DNA of 64,000 nucleotides, taken from positions 1 through 64,000 of the forward strand of contig JBGTQJ010000034.1 of NCBI GenBank assembly GCA_041941305.1. Direction: 5' to 3'. The translations under genes were made by a program, and so were the position numbers. Each line of letters starts with the position of its first letter. The stretch's first letter is position 1. This stretch comes from JANSWP01 sp041941305 (GTDB taxonomy: Bacteria; Bacteroidota; Bacteroidia; Chitinophagales; Saprospiraceae). Below the pieces are notes generated by a model. It ran no database searches, was not told the DNA's origin, and was given only the letters and a program-made list of their open reading frames with translations. This document shows positions 29,180-36,061 of this stretch, piece after piece.

Positions 29180-29235
29180 TAGACTTTATTCCAAGATGGT
29201 TTTTAGCCAAACAAATTATTCTGGAATAAAGTCTA
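29180..29235. repeat. 14-bp inverted repeat (TAGACTTTATTCCA)
   Basis: TAGACTTTATTCCA (29180-29193) and its exact complement TGGAATAAAGTCTA (29222-29235) enclose 28 bp. A similar ACTTTATTCG inverted repeat encloses heptamers at 54772-54846. It lies between the promoter-like element and the start codon of unit 4, explaining the longer leader there. Confidence 0.7.
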
Positions 29236-29242
29236 TTATATA

Positions 29243-29258
29243 CCAATGGATGTACCAA
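29243..29258 (-). promoter_or_regulatory. Sigma-54-like promoter of permease unit 4
   Basis: The minus strand reads TGGTACATCCATTGGT. GG and the downstream TTG are separated by exactly the sigma-54 distance (GG-N10-G). The -12 base pair is GG instead of the canonical GC. The -24 GG is 75 bp from the centre of the nearest dyad. Paralogous elements precede the other three units. Confidence 0.55.
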
Positions 29259-29321
29259 TTAGTCTAAATGATTGGATATCAATGACTTGGGAGGGGTTGA
29301 TAGGAGAAAGGAAGCAATTTA

Positions 29322-29360
29322 TTGTATGAAAATGAACGAGGCTTGTTCAGAAATGGACAA
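29322..29360 (-). promoter_or_regulatory. Paired enhancer-like dyads of permease unit 4
   Basis: TTGTAT-GAAAAT-GAACGA (29322-29339) and TTGTTC-AGAAAT-GGACAA (29343-29360), centres 21 bp apart, both fit TTGTNY-N6-GRACNN. The same pair occurs before units 1, 2 and 3. Confidence 0.7.
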
Positions 29361-29370
29361 TCGAATGGAA

Positions 29371-30171
29371 TCAATTATTTTGTTGTAATAAATGCCCTTC
29401 CAAAAAATCGAATATTTCATCTACACTTGTTCCTTTTTCAAATTGAAGTGGATCGAAAAATTCAACGGAAAGTTCAGTTTTCTTTTGCTTAAAGCCCAAT
29501 CCTCTTTTTCCAAAAGCTTTGCGAAATCCGTCGATTCTTACTGGAACCACGATTGGGTTTAAGGCCCGAATCAAATTGGCAGCGCCTTTTCGAACAGGTG
29601 CATTTTCGGTAGTTGTGCCTTGAGGGAAATTGATGACCCAACCGTATTGGAGTGCTTTTTTGATTTTGGCAGGAGCGCGGTAATCCGCACTTCTTTGTAC
29701 ATCTTTTCCTTTATGTCGCCAGGGTCTTCTTACAGTGACTGCTCCGGCATAGGCAAATATTTTTGGAAGCAAACCATCATTTTTCATGGTTTCTTCTGCT
29801 GCAATATAAAAGAGACGTGTATAGGGGTTGAATACATAAAATGGATTCTTGAGATCGTCGTTCCCTCTTTTTACAGCCGAAAAAATATGGTACATCGCCA
29901 TCACATCCGCAAAATAAGTTTGATGGTTGGAAATGAACAAAACATTTTGATTGGGTAATTTTCTTAACTTTTCTGCGCCAATAATTTTAGTTTTATTGAC
30001 CAAACTAAAACGGCGATAAGTGACCAAACCGATAAAAGTGATCAAAGCCCTTTTTAATAAAAGCACATGCCCAAAGGGATCTTTGAATTGTATTTTAGGA
30101 GAGTGGTGGTTTGGTTTTACTTTTGAATTTGCTGCTTTAGTTGATTTTTCCTGCTCGACATCCTTTGACAT
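29371..30171 (-). CDS. 1-acyl-sn-glycerol-3-phosphate acyltransferase-like protein (PlsC family)
   Basis: 266 residues. It transfers an acyl chain to lysophosphatidate or a related lipid at the inner membrane. Motif I is NHQTYFAD (about 92), the NHxxxxD catalytic box. Motif III is FPQGTTTENAPVRKGAANLI (about 193), and IVVPVRIDGFRKAF corresponds to motif IV. A Lys-rich N-terminus precedes the domain. The length is normal and the gene looks intact, unlike the other non-permease sequences inside the array. It follows paralog 3 by 70 bp on the same strand and may be read from that unit's promoter, which would tie lipid acylation to the permeases. Alternatively it is an older gene flanked by inserted units. 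It is not certain that it is the housekeeping PlsC. Confidence 0.9.
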   Translation of the reverse strand: MSKDVEQEKSTKAANSKVKPNHHSPKIQFKDPFGHVLLLKRALITFIGLVTYRRFSLVNKTKIIGAEKLRKLPNQNVLFISNHQTYFADVMAMYHIFSAVKRGNDDLKNPFYVFNPYTRLFYIAAEETMKNDGLLPKIFAYAGAVTVRRPWRHKGKDVQRSADYRAPAKIKKALQYGWVINFPQGTTTENAPVRKGAANLIRALNPIVVPVRIDGFRKAFGKRGLGFKQKKTELSVEFFDPLQFEKGTSVDEIFDFLEGHLLQQNN

Positions 30172-30241
30172 ACAGTCCTGCTTTTGTTTTTGATGCCTCT
30201 AAGATAGGAATTTTGTGGTAGGTGCTATTTTGATAGTCTTT

Positions 30242-32689
30242 TCACTCACTCCTCAAACTCTCCACAGGATTTGCCAGTGCAGCTCTAATGCTTTGAAAAC
30301 TAACCGTCAAAAAGGCAATGGAAATCGCGACCACAGCTGCCAAACCAAAAATCCACCACTGAATATCAATTCGGTTGGCAAATTCAGTCAGCCATTCTTT
30401 CATGAAGAAGTAAGCAACTGGAGAAGCGATGATAATTGCCAATACAATCAATTTTAGAAAATCTTTTGATAGCAGCCCTACAATTCCGGGTGTGCTGGCG
30501 CCCAACACTTTTCGGATGCCGATTTCTTTGGTCCGTTGCTCTGCTGCAAAGGCTGATAAACCAAACAATCCAAGACAAGAAATCAAAATCGCCATCAAAG
30601 TGAATATGCCGATAATGCTGGAAAGCGTCTGCTCGGTTTTATACAATTGGGCGATATCGTCATCCAGGAATGAAAATTCGAAAGGTATATTGGGTGCCAT
30701 ACTTTCCAATGTGCTTTCAACTTTCGCTAAAAAGGCAGGGTAGTCTTTTGTTTGGACATCCGCAATGATGTTTCGACGTCGGTTGGTATTGCCTATTCCA
30801 ACCATGAAGGGTCTGAGCTCCTGATTGAGGTTTTGGTAATGGACATTTTCCATCACTCCTACGACGGTTGCTTCGATATGAATATCTTCAAAATCGGAAC
30901 GTAAAACCATGCCTGGGGCTTCTTCCAGGGAAATGCCCAACTGCTTGATCGCCATTTCGTTGAGTACAACTTTGGTGATATTACGTTGACCGGTTGTATC
31001 GGTAGGTGACAAGCCTCTTCCAGCCAGAATATCTATATCCAGGGTTTCAAAAAAGTGTTCATCTGTGTAAGTCATTTGAATATCTACAGCAGCATCCATA
31101 TTACCACCTGGTTTGTATAGAGGAATGTCTTGAATAAGTGTTTGACCCGGTGGCTCATTTATTGCTGATGCAGATTTTACTTCCGGAAATCGCATCAATT
31201 CATTGCGAAATGTCACCAGTTTTCCCTCGCCAGAAGTGTCATTGAAAGGGATGACGATTTTTTGATTTTTATCAAATCCCAGGTCTTTCTCCAACATATA
31301 ATTGAGCTGAGTCCGAATGACAATGGCTCCGATTACCAAAGCAATTGCTACGACAAACTGCCCAACCACCAAGCCTTTTCTAAACCAAACTGCTCCAGTA
31401 TTTCCCTTCCTGTTTTTCAATCCTCCCAGTACGCTTATTGGCTTGAATGAGGATAAATAGAAAGCTGGATAACTTCCAGCCAGTAAGCCTGTAAGCAAGA
31501 CAACCAGTATGACCAAACCAAAATTCCCACCATTGCTCACAAGGTTAAGAGCAATTTCAGCTCCGGTGAGATTATTGACCAAAGGCAGGCAAAACTCTAG
31601 CAAGGGTATTGCCAATCCTACCGCGATTAAGGTTATCAAAATGCTTTCACTCAAAAACTGTCCAATAAGCGAAGAACGATCCGCACCAATTGTTTTTCGG
31701 ACACCAACTTCCTGTGCCCGTTTATTGGAACGAGCCGTTGTCAGGTTCATAAAATTGATGCAAGCAACCAATTGAATAAATCCTGCGATGAGCAAGAGAA
31801 TATTCAAAAAGGTTTTTCCGGTATTGCCTGGTGTATCTGCATTTAGTCCTGCTGTCGTATGTATTTCAGAAACTGGCTGCAACCACAAATCCTTTTTCAT
31901 ACCTAATTGACGCAATTGATCTGCCCCATGATTTAGCAAGAATTGGGGCAATTTTGCTTCCAGTGCTTTGGCATCAGTACCGGGTTTTAATTTCAAATAT
32001 CCATAAATGAAATTATTGCCTGCCCAGGAGGTATTGGTTCGGATGTATTGACCCAAACCACCAGAGTTCATGGTCATAAATACTTCCGGCATCAAATGGC
32101 TCTTCCCATTTTGGTGGTTGAATATTCCTGTGATTTTAAATTGATCTTCTTGACCTCCCATATTGATACCAATCATTTGGTCAATGGCTTCATCATCTTC
32201 AAATAATTTTTGGGCTAAATTTTCTGAAATTACTACGGAAAAGGGTTCATCCAAAGCCTGCTCAGGATCTCCTTTTACAAAGTGGTAATCAAAAACCTCA
32301 AAGAATGTACTATCCACATAAAAGCCCGTCTTTTCATTGTAAATCTCTTTGCCAACTCGTATCAGCGCTTTGTCAACACCAGGGTAACGGCATGCTCTGG
32401 TAGCTATTTCCACTTCGGGAAAATCAGCCTGAATATTCAATGGGATGGGCGGGGAGCAAGTTGCCATATGATGGACTGCTCCCTCATTGGGCAAATCCAA
32501 ATCCGAAATGATTCGATACAGGTTTTTGGATTGGGGATGGTGTTTGTCAAAAGAGAGGTGATCTTGAACAAATAGAATGATGTACAAACAACAGGCTGTC
32601 CCAATGGTCAAACCAAATAAGTTGATAAAACTGAAAGTCTTGTTTCTCCAAAGATTGCGGAAAGCTATTTTGAAATAATTCTGGAGCAT
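30242..32689 (-). CDS. Orphan FtsX/MacB-type ABC permease, paralog 3 (unit 3)
   Basis: 815 residues, the longest member (MLQNYFKIAFRNLWRNKTFSFIN). TM1 LFGLTIGTACCLYIILFV leads to periplasmic domain 1. FtsX core 1 contains RAQEVGVRKTIGADRSSLIGQFL (about 330) and core 2 RTKEIGIRKVLGASTPGIVGLLSKDF (about 721). The end is IRAALANPVESLRSE. It is the only permease in its unit: its own sigma-54-like element lies at 32737-32752 with dyads at 32814-32853, the leader is about 37 bases, and the next gene downstream is plsC. Core 1 closely resembles that of paralog 1 (both VRKTIGA), suggesting a recent common ancestor of these two. No ATPase gene is adjacent. Confidence 0.91.
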   Translation of the reverse strand: MLQNYFKIAFRNLWRNKTFSFINLFGLTIGTACCLYIILFVQDHLSFDKHHPQSKNLYRIISDLDLPNEGAVHHMATCSPPIPLNIQADFPEVEIATRACRYPGVDKALIRVGKEIYNEKTGFYVDSTFFEVFDYHFVKGDPEQALDEPFSVVISENLAQKLFEDDEAIDQMIGINMGGQEDQFKITGIFNHQNGKSHLMPEVFMTMNSGGLGQYIRTNTSWAGNNFIYGYLKLKPGTDAKALEAKLPQFLLNHGADQLRQLGMKKDLWLQPVSEIHTTAGLNADTPGNTGKTFLNILLLIAGFIQLVACINFMNLTTARSNKRAQEVGVRKTIGADRSSLIGQFLSESILITLIAVGLAIPLLEFCLPLVNNLTGAEIALNLVSNGGNFGLVILVVLLTGLLAGSYPAFYLSSFKPISVLGGLKNRKGNTGAVWFRKGLVVGQFVVAIALVIGAIVIRTQLNYMLEKDLGFDKNQKIVIPFNDTSGEGKLVTFRNELMRFPEVKSASAINEPPGQTLIQDIPLYKPGGNMDAAVDIQMTYTDEHFFETLDIDILAGRGLSPTDTTGQRNITKVVLNEMAIKQLGISLEEAPGMVLRSDFEDIHIEATVVGVMENVHYQNLNQELRPFMVGIGNTNRRRNIIADVQTKDYPAFLAKVESTLESMAPNIPFEFSFLDDDIAQLYKTEQTLSSIIGIFTLMAILISCLGLFGLSAFAAEQRTKEIGIRKVLGASTPGIVGLLSKDFLKLIVLAIIIASPVAYFFMKEWLTEFANRIDIQWWIFGLAAVVAISIAFLTVSFQSIRAALANPVESLRSE

Positions 32690-32736
32690 ATAGTGGGTGA
32701 TTTTTTTTACTGAAAATATATTTGGTAGTAATAACC

Positions 32737-32752
32737 ACCAACCTGGATGCCA
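32737..32752 (-). promoter_or_regulatory. Sigma-54-like promoter of permease unit 3
   Basis: The minus strand reads TGGCATCCAGGTTGGT, matching the sigma-54 consensus except for GG at -13/-12. Predicted start about 37 bases before the ATG at 32689. The distance from -24 to the nearest dyad centre is 72 bp. Confidence 0.6.
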
Positions 32753-32813
32753 TGATTATAAGTAGCTGATAGTCAGTAATTTAGTTTTTTTAATATTGAA
32801 CTTAGAGATGTTT

Positions 32814-32853
32814 TTGTATGAATTCGAACATTTAATTGTTCGGAAATGGACAA
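32814..32853 (-). promoter_or_regulatory. Paired enhancer-like dyads of permease unit 3
   Basis: TTGTAT-GAATTC-GAACAT (32814-32831) and TTGTTC-GGAAAT-GGACAA (32836-32853), 22 bp apart. The second is an almost perfect inverted repeat with a 6-bp spacer. Confidence 0.7.
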
Positions 32854-32977
32854 AGCGCTTTGGGATTAAAGAATTTCTGATTTTTTTTTTAAAATTCCTA
32901 TTTGATAGGGAGATAATCAATTCTCAATTGTCAGGATTAGGAAAGAAATTTTAAAACTTTGCAAAATTTGAAAAACA

Positions 32978-33323
32978 TGAAATCAATGGTAAATATGATT
33001 CCGATTTTAATTTTTTATTTGCAGCAGCTTGTAATAAAGACCTGTCAAATAATCCAATATTGATTAATGAGGGCAATGATCCTAATTTCAAAATAGTCGC
33101 CAACAATGATGGGGTATTAAATTCATTTACTAAAAAGGTGCAGGTTTTTGGCATCAACATTTATGCGGTGCCATCTGTAGAGGATGCCAACTTGCTACGA
33201 GTGGAAATTAAACACGAAAGACAAAGTCCAACAAACAGACGAAGCGGTTTATCAATTATTAACCAATCCTCAATATGGCTTTCCTACCGTTCTGCCCGAT
33301 GGAACCTATAAATCCCCGTAATA
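32978..33323 (+). pseudogene. Decayed lipoprotein gene
   Basis: Three frames are needed to read one protein. An ATG at 32978 leads into a hydrophobic stretch; after a +1 shift comes LFAAACNKDLSNNPILINEGNDPNF, a typical lipobox (AAAC) and mature start. The text then continues VLNSFTKKVQVFGINIYAVPSVEDANLL, and a further shift near 33200 gives KVQQTDEAVYQLLTNPQYGFPTVLPDG then TYKSP and a stop. Intact relatives have a longer middle region, so an internal deletion is also likely. The remnant lies between permease units 2 and 3 on the opposite strand. I do not know the function of the ancestor. Confidence 0.65.
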
Positions 33324-33625
33324 AGCCATTTTTCACAGCCGAGGAGAAAGGTAGTGCGTGGACGCAGTGGCAATCCCAGTAACAAGCCAGGTCTCACGAC
33401 AAGGGCAGGGGTGATTGGTTCTTTGAAATGAAGTCAAAATGCCCCGAAGGGATGATAAATGTAAAAGTCAAAAGTAAGACATCCTTTAAGGATTTGATTC
33501 TTAGGCATTTAATAATATGGTGCACTTTTACATTTTACATTTATCATTTTGACTTTTACATTTAAAATTAGAACCAATCACCCCTGCGACAAGGGGGGTA
33601 GGTGAGGACGTGGCGGCAAAAAAGA
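33317..33625. repeat. Dispersed repeat R1, two tandem copies (second interrupted)
   Basis: Copy 2 begins GTAATAAGCC near 33318, and copy 3 begins GTAACAAGCCAGGTCTC at 33379 and resumes after the inserted element with GTGAGGACGTGGCGG near 33600. Both align with the R1 copy at 7634-7735, including GTAAYAARCC at the start. The MITE-like element sits inside copy 3. Confidence 0.6.
33405..33587. mobile_element. MITE-like element, 183 bp, with perfect 18-bp terminal inverted repeats
   Basis: GCAGGGGTGATTGGTTCT (33405-33422) is the exact complement of AGAACCAATCACCCCTGC (33570-33587). Immediately outside, GACAAGG occurs on both sides (33398-33404 and 33588-33594), as expected for a 7-bp target duplication. 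The interior has no gene and contains inner hairpin arms built of AAATGTA/AAAGTCA/AAATGAT heptamers. Removing the element and one GACAAGG restores repeat R1. The 15-bp core of its end also occurs singly at 7513-7527. Confidence 0.75.
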
Positions 33626-33629
33626 TTCC

Positions 33630-36029
33630 TCATTCACTTCGCAAACTCTTCACGGGGTTTGCCATTGCCGCTTTGAGGCTATGAAAACTCACTGTGAAAA
33701 AGGCTATTCCTACTGCTATAATACCAGCAATGATAAAATAGGATGCATCTAATTCAATCCGGTACGCATATCCAGAAAGCCATTCTTGTAGGAAGTAAAG
33801 TGCTAGTGGAGTTGCCAATAGAAATGAGATGCCGATTAATTTTAAGAAATTCCTGGACAATAAAAAAACCACATTTTCAACTCCTGCACCCAGTACTTTC
33901 CGAATGCCAATTTCCTTGGTTCGTTGCTCTGCTGTGAAGGCAGCCAAACCAAACAGCCCAAGACATGCAATGAAAATAGCCAGACCGCCAAAGACTTGAA
34001 AAAGGCTCGTCAAACGATCTTCAAAGCGATATTGTTGGTCAAAGGTTTCATCCAAAAAAGCGTAATCAAATGGTGCGCCTGGGACAAGCGTTTTCCATTT
34101 AGACTTTAATGCTGGCAATAATTGGTCGATGGCTGAGGTCGCTACGTTTAAGGTGACATAACTAAAGCGTCGTTGATTAAAATACATTTCCAATGGCAAT
34201 ACTTCACTATGCAAGGAGTTGAAATGGAAGTTTTTGACGACTCCAACAATGGTTCCCCAACCTCCTCCAAAAGTCTGTCCGAGTGCTTCTTCAGGGGAGG
34301 ACCATCCATAAAAAGGAAGCGCAGCTTCATTTATCAAGATATTTTGACTGAGGTCTTCGTTATTTTTTTCATCCAAATTGCGGCCAGCCACGATAGGGAT
34401 TCCGTAAGTATCCAGGAATTTATCGTCGATTTGCATAAGTCGCATATCCGTTGATTTGTTTTTGTCTCCTTTTAGGGAAATTAAATTGTTGCCAAATGTT
34501 TTCCCAGGTACCTTGCCTGTCATACATACTTGATTGACACCAGACAATTTGCTCAATTCAGTACGAATCGCAGCATAATTTTGAATCAAAGTGTTGCTAC
34601 GTGGAGCGCTTAGAACAAGCATTTGGTTTTGATTGTATCCCAAATTTTGGTTTTTCAAATACTGGACTTGTTCAGACAAAACCATCACACCAACGATGAG
34701 GGCAACTGATATTGAAAATTGGAGTACAACCAAACCATTTCTGATATGGGAATGACTGCCAGATTTTCCAAGGAAACTTCCTCGTAAAACTGTTGCAGGT
34801 CTAAATTTGGAAAGTGTAAATGCAGGATAAAAACCAGCCAACAAACCGGAAACCCCAATAATTACAGGTAAAAGCCATACAAATTGGCTGTCCCATATAC
34901 TAGATTGAGTGAATTGTTTATCCGCTATGGAATTGAACCAGGGCAGCGAAAAACTGACCATCGCCAAAGCAATCACGGCGGCAAGGGTACTTATCAAAAC
35001 GGTTTCTGTCAGGAATTGTCCTATTAGTTGGGAGCGTAGGGCTCCATTGGTTTTTCTGACACCTACTTCTTTGGCTCGTTTGGTGGCATAAGCGGTCGTC
35101 AGATTGATGAAATTTATACAAGCCAGCAACAGAATAAATAGCGCAACCCATCCAAATAATTGAACATAAGTATGGGAATTGTTTTTGCTAAACTCATAGC
35201 GTAAATCGGAGTGGAGGTGAATACTGGTCAAAGGCTGAATGAAATAAGTGTAATCCTGTTGATTGGACTTAATTTCTTCCCCAACATAATTGTCTGCTAT
35301 TTTTCGGATTTGTTGCTCAAAAGCAGCAGCATCTGTCCCTTTTTTTAGCTTGACGAAAGTCTGAAAAATGGTCGCATGCCAATTTTGAACAAAACCCAGC
35401 CCTTCATACTCTTTCAAACTTGCAATGAAACCTGGCTTAAATGAAGTATTGGAAGGAATGTTTTCTATGATTCCGGTAATTCGATATTCAGTGGTGTCTT
35501 TTTTAATGGTTTGATTGATCAACTGTCCAAAATTACTTTTGATGGAGAAATATTTTTCCGCCATTTCTCGAGTCAATACGATATCATTGGGAGCTTCCAA
35601 AGCAGTCGTTGGTAAACCTTCAATAAATTCAAACTGAAATACTTCAAACACATTGGGGTCTGCCCAAAAGAAGCCCGTTTCATAGAAAATTTTATCCTCC
35701 TGGGAGCTCATAGGTACCATTTCAGCTGAAGGGTTCAATAAACGCAAACTTTGTTCAACCTGCGGATAATCTTCCAATGCTGCAGCGAGGGTACCCGAAA
35801 CAGGAGCAAATAATAGATGCTCTCCCTGGGCATTTGTAATATCAATGGCCACTCGATAAACTTGATCAGCATTGGGTAACCATCGGTCATAATTGCGTTC
35901 ATCAGTGACATACATCAGAATGGTAAAACAACAAGCCATCCCAAGAGCAAGTCCAAAAATGTTGATAGCTCCAGTTACTTTATTGCGAAGCAAACTTCGG
36001 AAAGCAATTTTTAGGTAATTCTTTATCAT
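33630..36029 (-). CDS. Orphan FtsX/MacB-type ABC permease, paralog 4 (last gene of unit 2)
   Basis: 799 residues (MIKNYLKIAFRSLLRNKVTGAIN). TM1 IFGLALGMACCFTILMYV; FtsX core 1 AKEVGVRKTNGALRSQLIGQFL (about 324), where the usual V/I-L-G-A is replaced by T-N-G-A; core 2 RTKEIGIRKVLGAGVENVVFLLSRNFL (about 707), with VVFLLSRNF instead of VGLLSKDF. The end is LKAAMANPVKSLRSE. These core changes set it apart from its neighbours, but both halves are complete. It follows paralog 5 by 32 bp, consistent with co-transcription. Downstream lies the R1/MITE hairpin region, which could serve as terminator. Confidence 0.91.
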   Translation of the reverse strand: MIKNYLKIAFRSLLRNKVTGAINIFGLALGMACCFTILMYVTDERNYDRWLPNADQVYRVAIDITNAQGEHLLFAPVSGTLAAALEDYPQVEQSLRLLNPSAEMVPMSSQEDKIFYETGFFWADPNVFEVFQFEFIEGLPTTALEAPNDIVLTREMAEKYFSIKSNFGQLINQTIKKDTTEYRITGIIENIPSNTSFKPGFIASLKEYEGLGFVQNWHATIFQTFVKLKKGTDAAAFEQQIRKIADNYVGEEIKSNQQDYTYFIQPLTSIHLHSDLRYEFSKNNSHTYVQLFGWVALFILLLACINFINLTTAYATKRAKEVGVRKTNGALRSQLIGQFLTETVLISTLAAVIALAMVSFSLPWFNSIADKQFTQSSIWDSQFVWLLPVIIGVSGLLAGFYPAFTLSKFRPATVLRGSFLGKSGSHSHIRNGLVVLQFSISVALIVGVMVLSEQVQYLKNQNLGYNQNQMLVLSAPRSNTLIQNYAAIRTELSKLSGVNQVCMTGKVPGKTFGNNLISLKGDKNKSTDMRLMQIDDKFLDTYGIPIVAGRNLDEKNNEDLSQNILINEAALPFYGWSSPEEALGQTFGGGWGTIVGVVKNFHFNSLHSEVLPLEMYFNQRRFSYVTLNVATSAIDQLLPALKSKWKTLVPGAPFDYAFLDETFDQQYRFEDRLTSLFQVFGGLAIFIACLGLFGLAAFTAEQRTKEIGIRKVLGAGVENVVFLLSRNFLKLIGISFLLATPLALYFLQEWLSGYAYRIELDASYFIIAGIIAVGIAFFTVSFHSLKAAMANPVKSLRSE

Positions 36030-36061
36030 TACTTTGATGGTTTTGATTTAAGAAACAATAT

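Larger units (their letters stand above)
32690..33629. other. Boundary between permease units 2 and 3: operator, gene debris, repeats
   Basis: From low to high coordinate: promoter and dyads of unit 3 (32737-32853), an AT-rich spacer with a run of T (32881-32890), a decayed lipoprotein gene (32978-33323), two copies of repeat R1 (33317-33625) and a MITE-like element inserted in the second copy. There is no intact gene. Confidence 0.7.

Noticed and set aside
29243..29258. Bacteroidota sigma-A-type promoter (TTG / TANNTTTG) for unit 4
   Set aside because: No TANNTTTG lies at a suitable distance at any of the four units, while the GG-N10-G spacing to the dyads is constant.
33405..33587. Complete insertion sequence
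   Set aside because: Only 183 bp with no transposase frame; it can only be a non-autonomous element.
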